Source of the DNA: CAZFOB01 sp964520325
GTDB lineage: Bacteria; Actinomycetota; JAICYB01
Assembly: GCA_964520325.1 (NCBI GenBank)
Contig: CAZFOB010000002.1
Location: 1-64,000 of the forward strand
DNA: 64,000 nt
Direction of reading: 5' to 3'
Below the pieces are notes generated by a model. The model saw nothing but the letters and a program-made list of their open reading frames with translations. It made no database searches and was not told the DNA's origin. Position 1 is the first letter of the stretch. Every line of letters starts with the position of its first letter. The translations under genes were made by a program, and so were the position numbers. Of this stretch, positions 8,461 to 16,740 are shown piece after piece.

Positions 8461-8497
8461 ACTCCCCCGTCGATTCACGCAACCCTATGCATGTCGC

Positions 8498-9661
8498 ATG
8501 CGGGGAGCGGGGAGGCTTCTTCTTCGTGCGCTGCGGGACGCGCGCGCCTACGTCGCCGGACTTCCGGGGATGGTCTTCGTCGGCGTCCCGCGATACCTGA
8601 GCCAGGACTCCAAGCGCTTTCGCCGCTTCGCCATCGTGACACTGATGGTCGCGCTCCTCGGTCCGGTTCGTCCCCTCTATGTTCTGGTCGCAGATCCCGC
8701 GCCCCCGTCGCACGCCGTCGTCGGGGATCCCGACCAACCCGAGATCAGGGTTGGCTCGACCTCGGTGGAAGTGGATCTACCGGACTCCGGACGGGGCTTC
8801 GCAGACGCGTCGTTTGCCTCGCGGACGGTTCGGGCCACGGACAGGCGGACGGCACTCATCATCGGGATCAACCAAGCCAAGGGCGGCTCGACACTCCCCG
8901 GCTCGATCGCCGACGCTACCAACCTCAAGGACGCCCTTGTGATGTACGGCTTCGCGCGCAAGAACATCACGATGTTGCTTGATGCGCAAGCGAGCCGGGA
9001 CGCGATCTTGCACGAGCTCGATCGACTCGCCGAGCGCACGCCGAAGAACGGACTCGCCGTCTTCGCGGTCGCGACGCACACCCGTATCCGCAACGGGCAG
9101 AACGAGCTGCTCACCGCGGACGGGCTTCGCGTGTCGGCGGGCGAGCTGGGCGTGCGTCTGGCGAGGGTGCGGTCGAAGATGTGGGTAGCGCTGCCGACCT
9201 GCTACGCCGCCGGATACGACAGGCCGGGCATCGTCGGGCGTGACCGCATCGCCACGTTTGCGAGCTCGGCGACCAAACCCACCTACCAGCTCGGCTCGTC
9301 GGGCTCGTACCTGTTCATCAAGATGGTCCGTGAGGCGATGCTCGAGGGTGAGGCTCCGGGATCGGTCGAAGAGGCCTTCGGCTACGCCAAGCGCACCCTG
9401 GAGAAGGAATCTCCCGACCGGGTGCCCTCGATGAGCGACGGGATCACTGGGGATCTTGTGCTCGGAAATCGCGGAGCGGATTCCACCGCCACGGAAGATC
9501 GCCCCGCTCCCGACGGGCGACGCGATGATCGGTTCTCCGATAACGGCGATACCGCTGCTCCGACCACTGGGGCCGATCCGCCACCCGGTCCCTCGCAGCC
9601 ACCACTGATCAACAACGGTCCCGGCGTGTGTGGACGCTTCAGCGTGCGCTGCGAGCGATGA
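8498..9661 (+). CDS. Caspase-like (peptidase C14 fold) membrane or secreted protein
   Basis: This 387-residue protein has an N-terminal basic stretch and a hydrophobic segment (FAIVTLMVALLGPVRPLYVLVA, about residues 45-66), so the protease domain is probably exported. Residues 110-320 fit the caspase/metacaspase fold. The strand TALIIGINQAKG leads into ADATNLKDAL. The dyad is His194 (AVATHTR) and Cys235 (LPTCYAAG), in place of the common GHG and DSCHSG. A Pro/Asp-rich low-complexity tail follows. ATG 8498 is used because the longer TTG start at 8453 lies against the terminator. Substrates are unknown; bacterial relatives act in regulated proteolysis or programmed death. Confidence 0.75.
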   Translation: MRGAGRLLLRALRDARAYVAGLPGMVFVGVPRYLSQDSKRFRRFAIVTLMVALLGPVRPLYVLVADPAPPSHAVVGDPDQPEIRVGSTSVEVDLPDSGRGFADASFASRTVRATDRRTALIIGINQAKGGSTLPGSIADATNLKDALVMYGFARKNITMLLDAQASRDAILHELDRLAERTPKNGLAVFAVATHTRIRNGQNELLTADGLRVSAGELGVRLARVRSKMWVALPTCYAAGYDRPGIVGRDRIATFASSATKPTYQLGSSGSYLFIKMVREAMLEGEAPGSVEEAFGYAKRTLEKESPDRVPSMSDGITGDLVLGNRGADSTATEDRPAPDGRRDDRFSDNGDTAAPTTGADPPPGPSQPPLINNGPGVCGRFSVRCER

Positions 9662-9688
9662 GCCGCCGGCCCGTGGGGTAAAAGGGCG

Positions 9689-9808
9689 TTAGATCATCGC
9701 CCAGACGATCAGCGCGGCCGTCAGGGCAAGGAATCCGACGAGGAACGCGATGTCGCCTCGCCTCGTCATTCGTGCGCGCTGTATCCGTCGTGTCGGGTCG
9801 AATCCCAC
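9689..9808 (-). CDS. Possible 39-residue single-pass membrane protein
   Basis: A short frame starts at GTG 9808 (or ATG 9769). It encodes a basic N-terminus followed by one hydrophobic helix, DIAFLVGFLALTAALIVWAM, ending in TAA. The charge pattern (RRIQRARMTRR then hydrophobic) is that of an inner-membrane microprotein. No ribosome site is obvious and no homology is recognised, so this is tentative. It converges on the caspase-like gene. Confidence 0.4.
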   Translation of the reverse strand: MGFDPTRRIQRARMTRRGDIAFLVGFLALTAALIVWAMI

Positions 9809-9810
9809 GT

Positions 9811-9838
9811 CCGCAGTTTACGGCCCCGCAGTTTACGG
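9811..9838. repeat. 13-bp direct repeat
   Basis: CCGCAGTTTACGG occurs at 9811-9823 and 9826-9838, separated by two bases. It sits upstream of the small membrane ORF and could be a tandem regulator-binding site. Confidence 0.55.
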
Positions 9839-9865
9839 AAGGCGCCCCAGGAAGGCCCGAGTGTC

Positions 9866-9879
9866 CCGACACGTGTCGG
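9866..9879. promoter_or_regulatory. 14-bp perfect palindrome, operator candidate
   Basis: CCGACACGTGTCGG is fully self-complementary. It lies in the intergenic stretch between the small ORF and the DUF4193 gene, next to the locally AT-richest DNA (TATCGGTATATGG). A homodimeric repressor site is the simplest reading; the regulator is unknown. Confidence 0.5.
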
Positions 9880-9940
9880 TGTATCGGTATATGGTCTGGG
9901 CGTAAGTTACACCATTGAGATTCGAAAACGTCTAGTAACG

Positions 9941-9979
9941 CCGGCCGGGTCGGGCCCCCTTCCCCTCCGACCCGGCCGG
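9941..9979. terminator. 13-bp GC hairpin with C-rich loop downstream of the DUF4193 gene
   Basis: CCGGCCGGGTCGG (9941-9953) pairs perfectly with CCGACCCGGCCGG (9967-9979), with a pyrimidine-rich loop on the + strand. It lies about 47 bases beyond the stop of the minus-strand DUF4193 gene and could terminate it. There is no T-run on either strand. A small structured RNA with a C-rich loop, made from the AT-rich segment at 9881-9940, is an alternative. Confidence 0.5.
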
Positions 9980-10026
9980 TGCTGTTCTCCGGCCATTTCG
10001 TGGGGCCAAAAGGGGGGAAATGAACT

Positions 10027-10326
10027 TCAGGCGCAGTCGGTGCAGAGCATGCGCCTGCGGTCTTTCAGCTGCATGCGGTGCTTGACGAGGAAGCACCTGC
10101 GGCAGGTGAACTCGTCGGGCTGCTCGGGGATCACCTTGACCGTCAGTGACTCCGGGCCTCGGCCCTCGCGCTCGTCCATGGCCTCGAGGAGCGCTTCCTC
10201 GTCGTCGGGCTCTTCGGCCCGACCGCTCCCCCGCCGCTCCTTGCGTTGGAGGAACTCCTCAAGGCTGGTCTCGACCGCACTTTCGTCGGTCGAGCCGTCG
10301 TCTCGTTCAGCTTCGTTCGTTGCCAT
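10027..10326 (-). CDS. DUF4193 zinc-ribbon protein
   Basis: This 99-residue protein has an acidic N-terminal half and a C-terminal zinc ribbon built from C75-x2-C78 and C95-x2-C98 (CRRCFLVKHRMQL and LCTDCA). This layout defines DUF4193, a family found almost only in actinobacteria and of unknown function. The start ATG follows a good AAAGGA ribosome site, which is itself preceded by a hairpin in the leader. Confidence 0.88.
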   Translation of the reverse strand: MATNEAERDDGSTDESAVETSLEEFLQRKERRGSGRAEEPDDEEALLEAMDEREGRGPESLTVKVIPEQPDEFTCRRCFLVKHRMQLKDRRRMLCTDCA

Positions 10327-10337
10327 GGTTCCTTTCA

Positions 10338-10362
10338 GGGCTCACCATCGATGGTTGAGCCC
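10338..10362. promoter_or_regulatory. Inverted repeat in the DUF4193 leader
   Basis: GGGCTCACCATCG (10338-10350) and CGATGGTTGAGCCC (10349-10362) form a near-perfect hairpin with one bulged base and a CCATCGATGG core. It lies immediately upstream of the ribosome site of the minus-strand gene. It may be a repressor site or a translational control element. Confidence 0.5.
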
Positions 10363-10425
10363 TCGCTGATTGCGGCGCCACGGTAACACAGCCTGTCAAC
10401 CCGTATTCCCGCACTTAGGTCGTTG

Positions 10426-12987
10426 TCAACCGCTCTGGATCTCGATGAGAGAGCCCGACGGGCCCTTTCGCACCGCGATCTGGACCTCGAACTGATCTTT
10501 CAGATCCTCCAGATGGGTGATGACCAGCACTTTGGCGAATTCCTCGCGCGCGAGGTTGATCGCTTCGATGAGCCGCTCGCGTCCCTGAGGATCCTGGGTG
10601 CCGAAACCCTCGTCGATCACCAGCGTCTGCAGGCGCGCTCCTGCCCGCCGCACGAGCAGCTTCGACATCGCGAGGCGAACCGCGAAGGCGATCCTGAAAG
10701 CTTCGCCGCCCGAGAACATCGCGAAGTCCCGTGGATCGCCGTCGTGGGGACGAACCAGCACGTCGAGGGTCTCGCGGGGTTGTCCCGATCTCAGCTCCTT
10801 CTGGAACTGGAACTGGACGGCCATAGGATCGTCGGTCAGGCGGTCGAGGATCCGGTTGGCTTCGTGTTCGAGCTGGGGGCGCTCGTTCTCGATGATCCGT
10901 TGAGGGATGCCGCTGCGGCCGAAGGCCTCCGCGAGGCGGTGGTAACGGCGGTGCTCGAGCGCGGCGTCCTTCTCGGCGGCTTCGGCGGCTTCGAGGCTTG
11001 CAAGATCGCGTCTGGCCACATCCCGGCGCTCCTCCAAGGTCGCCGAGCTCGTGGACGCCTCGGTGGCGGCCTCATGGGCTCTTGCGAGGGCGGCCTCGGC
11101 CTCGCGCACGGCGTTGTGGAGCGGCTCGGGCGGGCCCAGGCGCCCCTCGAGCTCGGCCAGGCGCGTCTCGTGAGCGCGAGCTTCCTTGTCCGCGACCGTT
11201 ACGCGCTCCTTCGCGTCGGAGAGCTCGACGACCAAAGCGGACCGGCTCCGCGCCGCCTCGGTCAGGCGGCCCTTGAGCGCTTCGTACGGCTTGAGCTCGC
11301 GCATGCGCTCGAGGATCTGCCGGTGGCCGGCGGCATCGTATGCCGACGAGATCTCGACGTCGATGGTCGCGAGCTCCTCACGAAGCACTGACGCGAAGGC
11401 ATCCTCCTCGAGGAGCTTGCCGATCCCGTCGAGGTGGTGCTGGACGGTCGTCGTCTCGCCCGCCACCGCGGGCGCCCGTTGGAGGCGAGCTCGAAGCTCG
11501 GTCTGTGCGGCCACCAGCTTGTCGCGATCCTCGCGGGCCCTCTGAAGCCGTCGCAGCTCTTCGGCGCACCGCGCGACGTCTTTGCGCGCGGTTTTTTGGC
11601 CGGCTTTGGCTCCATCCTTCGCGTGGACGAGTTCGCGACTCTCGGACTGGAGCGACTGCTTCACTTTCGTACGGTGGACGGCATCAAGCGGCGTGCCACA
11701 CACCGGGCACTCCCCTTCATCGCGAGCGAGCATCGCGATCTTGTCCTTGACCTCGACGCTGCGTTGCTCGTTCGCTTTCATCTGCTCTTCGGCGCGAACG
11801 ATCGCGGCACTGTGCGATTCGAGCTGGCTGCGCACCTCTTCGATCTCCGAGCCCGGATCGTTACTCTCCGCGAGTGAGCTCTCGATGACCCTGAGCTTCT
11901 TCCCCAAGGCATCGAGTTCGGCGGTCTCTTGCTCCAACCTGCCCAGGTGGGCGGTGGCATCGTTTTGCTGTCGTTGCAGCGTGCGTCGGTCGCCTTCGAT
12001 CCGTTCCGCAACTTCGGCCCGCCGGCTCGAAAGACGCGCGGCGTGTTCCTGGGATGCGCGGGCGACTTGGTCCTGCGTGCTGAGCTCGTCGGCCTCAAAG
12101 AGTCGTTCGTCCACTTCTTGTGTACGAGCCAAGAGCGCGTCGGTTTCGGCAAGCGTTTGTTCCTTCAGCTCGATCGCCGTGGTCAGTTGATCCACCGCGA
12201 GCCGAGCTGCGGCGAACTGGGTGCGTTCGGTCTCCACGACAGCTTCAGCCTTCTCGTATGACGCCAGGACCGATCGGGCTTGGTCGGCAGTGGCCTTCGC
12301 GTCCACCGTCGTCGTCTCGCTTGCAGCCAGGAGCGCGCGCGCGTCCGCCAGATCGGCCGTGACGCGTTGAACGTGCTCGCGGGCCTTTCCGAACTGTTCG
12401 ACGTCGTTGTTGTGGACCGATCGTCTGCGATCGGCCTCGCGGGCGCCCTGACGCGCGATCTCGGCCAGCCGTTCGTAGGTGTCGAGGTCGAGCAGCTGCG
12501 AGAAGACCTCCTTGCGATGGTTCGGCGTCATGCGGAGGAAGTCGTCGGAGCGGCCCTGCACGAAAAAGGCCGATGCGGCGAATGTGCGGTAGTCCATGCG
12601 CAGCGTCGTTTCGATCTTCTCGTCGGTTTCCCGCAGAGTCTCGCTGCCGAGGTTGCGCCATTCGTCGTTGTCGGCGAGCAGGAAACGCACGTCACGTTTG
12701 CCGGAACGCGATCGGCGGCGGACGACACGATAGGTCTGGCCCTGCAGCTCGAACGTGAAGTCGACGAACGCTTCGTCGGCACCGTCGCGGATGAGGCGAT
12801 CCTGATTGGTGCCGCCTTCGCATCCGCGCGCGCGTGCCCATAGTGCCCACGTCATCGCGTCGAGGAGTGCCGACTTGCCACTTCCGTTGTCCCCGGTAAG
12901 GCACGCGACGGAGAAGCCCGTGAAGTCGATCGTCGCCCGCTCCGCGTACGAGAGGAAGTCGCGGAGCTCCAAACGGACGGGGATCAC
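10426..12987 (-). CDS. sbcC: DNA repair ATPase SbcC (Rad50-like)
   Basis: This 853-residue SMC-like ATPase has Walker A GDNGSGKS at 32-39, long coiled-coil arms, a zinc-hook CPVC at 427-430, the ABC signature FSGGEAFRIAFAVRLAM, and Walker B VIDEG with D792/E793. Its start overlaps the sbcD stop by four bases (ATGA), so the two are translationally coupled. With SbcD it forms the Mre11-Rad50-type complex that opens hairpins and processes DNA double-strand ends. It is shorter than E. coli SbcC (about 1050) because the coils are shorter. Confidence 0.95.
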   Translation of the reverse strand: MIPVRLELRDFLSYAERATIDFTGFSVACLTGDNGSGKSALLDAMTWALWARARGCEGGTNQDRLIRDGADEAFVDFTFELQGQTYRVVRRRSRSGKRDVRFLLADNDEWRNLGSETLRETDEKIETTLRMDYRTFAASAFFVQGRSDDFLRMTPNHRKEVFSQLLDLDTYERLAEIARQGAREADRRRSVHNNDVEQFGKAREHVQRVTADLADARALLAASETTTVDAKATADQARSVLASYEKAEAVVETERTQFAAARLAVDQLTTAIELKEQTLAETDALLARTQEVDERLFEADELSTQDQVARASQEHAARLSSRRAEVAERIEGDRRTLQRQQNDATAHLGRLEQETAELDALGKKLRVIESSLAESNDPGSEIEEVRSQLESHSAAIVRAEEQMKANEQRSVEVKDKIAMLARDEGECPVCGTPLDAVHRTKVKQSLQSESRELVHAKDGAKAGQKTARKDVARCAEELRRLQRAREDRDKLVAAQTELRARLQRAPAVAGETTTVQHHLDGIGKLLEEDAFASVLREELATIDVEISSAYDAAGHRQILERMRELKPYEALKGRLTEAARSRSALVVELSDAKERVTVADKEARAHETRLAELEGRLGPPEPLHNAVREAEAALARAHEAATEASTSSATLEERRDVARRDLASLEAAEAAEKDAALEHRRYHRLAEAFGRSGIPQRIIENERPQLEHEANRILDRLTDDPMAVQFQFQKELRSGQPRETLDVLVRPHDGDPRDFAMFSGGEAFRIAFAVRLAMSKLLVRRAGARLQTLVIDEGFGTQDPQGRERLIEAINLAREEFAKVLVITHLEDLKDQFEVQIAVRKGPSGSLIEIQSG

Positions 12988-14273
12988 AGTGCTTCGCTGA
13001 TGAGGTCGTGCGCGAGCTTCCGCAGGCCGTCGGCGTCGTCGGCCCAGTCGGCCCGGGTCTCGAGGTATCTGTCGAACGCTTCCTTCTCGGTCATCGCCTC
13101 GGCGAACCGCGGATCGCGAACAAGGGCAGCGTCGACCGCGTCGAGGCTGAGCTTGATGTCGTACGCCTCCGGGATCGCATCGGCGGCGATGGCATACGTG
13201 AGGCGCGGTCGATCGCTCGCTGGGAGGCTGGCACGTATGCGGACCATCGCATCATCGAAGGTGACGCCGGCATTCCGGGCGTGGCCCACGCGCTTGCCGA
13301 GGTCGGCGTGAGGATCGTTGGGATCGAGGTCGCCGAGACGGAGAGTGACGAACGCGCGGGCTCGCACCGGCAGGAAACGCGGGACGCCCGCGAGTGACCA
13401 GGCACCACCCATCTGGTTGAGATCGAATCGGATGAAGCCCTTCGGTTCGGCTTCGCAGCGCCTGATCGAACCATCGGATGGAGCGTCCACGAGCTCTCCT
13501 TCACCGAAATCGATCCGCTCCAGCGATCCCGCGTAAGCGACGGACGGCTCGTCCGAAAGGATCTGGTGTTTGTGGAGGTGTCCGAGTGCGTAGTACGGGA
13601 AGGGTTGTCCTGACGTCAGGGTCGAGAGCAGGACTTCGATGTCGGAGACGCCGAACAATGCGTTGGTCGAACCAACCTCCGCCTGGTTCACATGACAATG
13701 ACCGACGAAGACGCACGGCAGCGTCTGGTCGATCTCGTCGCCAAGTCGTTTGATCCGCTTCTCGATCGCCGCGTCGATGTCGAGGTCGTCTCCGAAGCCT
13801 GCGAGCGCTTGCTGCTTGGAGAAATGCGGCAGCGCAGCTACCTGAAGGTGGCGGGCGGGTGCACCTTCCGGCAATGGGAGCCGGTAGACCTGTGCCCGGT
13901 CCCCCACCATCACGCCCTCGACCTCGAGCGCCTCGTAGATGGAGAACGGATGTGAGAAGACCGCCGTGCGCGGAAGGTCGTGGTTACCGATGAGCAAAAA
14001 GACCCCGGCGCCCGTTCGGGCCAGCCGCTTCACGCGTGAGGCGAAGAGGCTCTGAAGTGTCGGGTTGGGGTGCTGATTGTTGAACGCGTCCCCCGCGAAG
14101 AGCACCGCGTGCACGCCCTGCGCCTCCGCCGTGGCACACAGCTCGTCGAAGCGGTCGCAGACGTCGGCGATCCGCTGAGGACGCCCCGTTGCTGGGTCGA
14201 GGCGTCCGCCGCCCTGCACACCGAGGTGCAGATCGGCGAAATGGAGGAGTTTGAGCGGATCGCTGGGCGCCAT
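12984..14273 (-). CDS. sbcD: Exonuclease SbcD (Mre11-like)
   Basis: This 429-residue metallophosphoesterase nuclease has the five family motifs in order: D14/H16 in HFADLHLG, D62 in GDAFNN, N97-H98-D99 in GNHDLP, H192 in GHCHVN, and H232/H234 in LGHLHKH. The C-terminal part is the capping and SbcC-binding region. It is co-transcribed with sbcC and probably with the cupredoxin-like lipoprotein gene 29 bases upstream, although a shared role with the latter is doubtful. Confidence 0.95.
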   Translation of the reverse strand: MAPSDPLKLLHFADLHLGVQGGGRLDPATGRPQRIADVCDRFDELCATAEAQGVHAVLFAGDAFNNQHPNPTLQSLFASRVKRLARTGAGVFLLIGNHDLPRTAVFSHPFSIYEALEVEGVMVGDRAQVYRLPLPEGAPARHLQVAALPHFSKQQALAGFGDDLDIDAAIEKRIKRLGDEIDQTLPCVFVGHCHVNQAEVGSTNALFGVSDIEVLLSTLTSGQPFPYYALGHLHKHQILSDEPSVAYAGSLERIDFGEGELVDAPSDGSIRRCEAEPKGFIRFDLNQMGGAWSLAGVPRFLPVRARAFVTLRLGDLDPNDPHADLGKRVGHARNAGVTFDDAMVRIRASLPASDRPRLTYAIAADAIPEAYDIKLSLDAVDAALVRDPRFAEAMTEKEAFDRYLETRADWADDADGLRKLAHDLISEAL

Positions 14274-14302
14274 CCCGTCACGCTATGGGCGGGGGGCGAC
14301 AG

Positions 14303-14704
14303 CTACGGCGTGACCCGTAACGACGCCCACATGCCGTTCTCGTAGTGGGACGCGATGTTGCACATCAGCACGTAGTCCCCCGGGCGAAGCGAGAGCGAGA
14401 GGGTGTTGGAGTCGCCTTTGGCGACGATCGGGATCTCCCCTTCGACGTCGATCCCCTCGGCGCCGAGCGTGACGACGCCCTTGCGCACCGGGAGCTCGTC
14501 GGCATCGCGCTCGGTTCTCAGGACCAGGAGCTGGTGGGCGATCGACCCGGCGTTGGTGGCCGTGAATGTCACTTCGCCGGGCTGCTCCGTCGTGCGTCCG
14601 AGCGAGACCATGTACTCGTCGAGGGTGACTCTGATGCCTCCCTGCGCGGAGCACGCTACGACCAAGAGCGCCAAGGCAAGGCCGCAGGAGACTCGGTTGC
14701 GCAT
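14303..14704 (-). CDS. Cupredoxin-like lipoprotein
   Basis: This 133-residue protein has a lipoprotein signal ending in the lipobox LLVVACSA (Cys18 lipidated). The mature part has a plastocyanin-like copper site: His57 in SIAHQLLV, then Cys115, His120 and Met125 in MCNIASHYENGMWA. This arrangement fits an outer-surface electron carrier or copper-binding protein. A GTG four codons upstream is an alternative start. It is divergent from the GerW-like gene and lies upstream of sbcD on the same strand. Confidence 0.82.
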   Translation of the reverse strand: MRNRVSCGLALALLVVACSAQGGIRVTLDEYMVSLGRTTEQPGEVTFTATNAGSIAHQLLVLRTERDADELPVRKGVVTLGAEGIDVEGEIPIVAKGDSNTLSLSLRPGDYVLMCNIASHYENGMWASLRVTP

Positions 14705-14751
14705 AAGGGGCCACACTGTACCCGTCGGATCGGCCGGCGAAAGGAGAAACC

Positions 14752-15102
14752 ATGGCTCGCATGGGATCGGTCCAGGAGATCGCGAACGGCATCCATGACG
14801 CGCTTACTGTGAGCCGGGTGTTCGGCGAACCGATCGAGCGCGACGGCATCACGGTCATCCCCGTGGCGACGCTCGGAGGCGGTGGCGCCGGCGGAGGTGG
14901 CGGTACGGAGGTGGAGGGTGGCTCGGGCGGCGGGTTCGGTCTGGCCGCCAAGCCGGTTGGGGTCTATGTGATCAAGGACGGACGGGTGTCATGGCAGCCG
15001 GCCCTCGACGTGAACCGCGTCGTGGCAGGCGCCCAGATCGCGGTGATCCTCGGTTTGTTGACGTGGCGGAGCGTTGCCAAGCGACGTGCGAAGAAACGGT
15101 AG
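14752..15102 (+). CDS. GerW/YtfJ family sporulation-type protein
   Basis: This 116-residue protein has the GerW pattern: an N-terminal helix (VQEIANGIHDALTVSRVFGEPI), then GITVIPVATLGGGGAGGGGG with a Gly-rich loop, GGGFGLAAKPVGVYVI, and a C-terminal hydrophobic helix (VVAGAQIAVILGLL) ending in basic residues. The family is named for a Bacillus spore protein but is widespread in actinobacteria that do not make endospores. AAAGGAG is well placed before the ATG. It converges on herA with a 12-base gap. Confidence 0.85.
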   Translation: MARMGSVQEIANGIHDALTVSRVFGEPIERDGITVIPVATLGGGGAGGGGGTEVEGGSGGGFGLAAKPVGVYVIKDGRVSWQPALDVNRVVAGAQIAVILGLLTWRSVAKRRAKKR

Positions 15103-15114
15103 TAACAGAGGAGG

Positions 15115-16740
15115 TCAGCGCTGCCACAGATCCGGCTCGGGGGGATCGCGGTGGACGCCACGGCGCATCGCCTTCGCGAAGGCGTAGTAGTCGCGAACCT
15201 CGACGACGATGGGCATGGGCACTGCGTAACCCGTGAGCAGCACCTGTTTCTTGGGTTCGAGGTTCTTGATGAGGACGCTGAGCGACCGGGCATCGGGGAC
15301 GCCCTCGAGAACCGATGACTGATCGCGTTCGTCGTCCAGAGCGGCGATCACACGTGTACCGAGCTGAGAGCGAATCTCTTCGTCGATGCCCGACGGCCGC
15401 TGATCTACGACAAGCAGCGTGACGTTGTACTTGCGCATCTCGCGCGCGATCGTGCCGAAGATCGTCTGGTTCGCGGCTTCCGGCGACAGGAACTTGTGCG
15501 CTTCCTCGAGCGTGATCATCAATTGTGGCGGCGAGCCGATCTTGCCCGCGGCCGAGGCGGTCTCCTTCTCATGGCGCCAGCGTTCGTGGATGCGTCGTGT
15601 GATGATCGAGGCGACGAGCATGTAGGACAGGAAGTCGGTGCGACCGCCGAACTCGATGACGACGTGCCGGCGCTCGAGAAGAGCTTTGAGCATCCGGTCG
15701 GCCGAGTTGTCGACGACCTTCTCCTTGACGAACGGCAGGCGAAGGACCTTCTTCAGGTTTCGCGCGAGCGCCTTTACCGATTGTGCGTGCACGCCCGGGA
15801 AGCTCTCCAGTTCCTCGTCGAGCTGTCCGGAATCCTGAAGCTGGATCAGGTGCGCGATCCAGTCGTTGCCCCACCGCTCGGAAAGAGTGTCCATGTCGCG
15901 TATCTGCGCATCGGTAAGACCGAGCTCGCGGCGAAGGAGGACGAGATCGTCGACCTCGATGTCGGAGACCGAGATCTCGACGTCGTAGTCGGGCGTGACG
16001 CTGCGTCTGCGCGACGACTCCGGATCGACCGAGAAGATCAGCACCTTCTGGCCGAACATCTCCTTGAGGGCCGGTGCCTTGCGCTTGGTCTCCTCGTCCT
16101 CCGACCACATGCCGTACTCGTTGTGCATGTCGAAGACGAGCAGCGATGCGAGCTCCGACTTGATCACACCGGCCAACAACATCCGCGTGAGGAACGACTT
16201 GCCCGTGCCGGTCTTACCGAACACGGCGTTGGAGCGCTCGACCAACCGGTTGAGATCGATGCATACGTCCGACGTCATCTCAAGCGGCGTGCCGATGGGA
16301 AGCGACGTCGGACCCTCCGAACCGAAGACGAGCGCGACGTCGGTGTCAGATGCTTCGCGAACGGTCGCGAAGTGCGGTGGGATGGTCTTGACCGGACGCA
16401 CACCCTCCTCGCCGTGCGTGAGCAATAGTTTCGGGCGCAGGTCGATCGTGGCGTAGGTATTTGTGCCGCGCAGCACCTCTTGGACGAAGCTGTCGTCCGG
16501 TGGACGAAGGAGCACGTCCTCGTTCGTGTTCGCGAGCTTGACGTCGTGCACTGCCGAGAAGAACCGGTTGCGTGTGCCCTCCATGACGACGAAACGTCCG
16601 ACACGGATGTCCTCGACGGAGACGTCGTCGTCGAGGCGGGCTTCGATGCCATCGAGCAGGCTTCCGCGGATGACGCGCCCGAGCGAGCGGCCGTTCAGGC
16701 CCGCAGTGAGAGCATCGAACGCAGCGTCTGTCTGGCTCAT
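15115..16740 (-). CDS. herA: HerA-like DNA translocase ATPase (DUF87)
   Basis: This 541-residue protein has an N-terminal HAS-barrel-type region followed by a FtsK/HerA-class motor. Walker A GKTGTGKS is at 175-182, and the Walker B region is LMITLEEAHKFL. The DQRPSGIDEEIRSQLGTRV segment is typical of HerA. HerA forms a hexamer that pumps DNA into the NurA nuclease during end resection. Its start overlaps the preceding gene by four bases, and nurA is the first gene of the same minus-strand unit. Confidence 0.9.
   Translation of the reverse strand: MSQTDAAFDALTAGLNGRSLGRVIRGSLLDGIEARLDDDVSVEDIRVGRFVVMEGTRNRFFSAVHDVKLANTNEDVLLRPPDDSFVQEVLRGTNTYATIDLRPKLLLTHGEEGVRPVKTIPPHFATVREASDTDVALVFGSEGPTSLPIGTPLEMTSDVCIDLNRLVERSNAVFGKTGTGKSFLTRMLLAGVIKSELASLLVFDMHNEYGMWSEDEETKRKAPALKEMFGQKVLIFSVDPESSRRRSVTPDYDVEISVSDIEVDDLVLLRRELGLTDAQIRDMDTLSERWGNDWIAHLIQLQDSGQLDEELESFPGVHAQSVKALARNLKKVLRLPFVKEKVVDNSADRMLKALLERRHVVIEFGGRTDFLSYMLVASIITRRIHERWRHEKETASAAGKIGSPPQLMITLEEAHKFLSPEAANQTIFGTIAREMRKYNVTLLVVDQRPSGIDEEIRSQLGTRVIAALDDERDQSSVLEGVPDARSLSVLIKNLEPKKQVLLTGYAVPMPIVVEVRDYYAFAKAMRRGVHRDPPEPDLWQR

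Noticed and set aside
9790..9815. tRNA-like T-arm (GGGTCGAATCCC)
   Set aside because: The loop lacks one T and no acceptor, D or anticodon stem can be built around it; it lies in the small membrane ORF.
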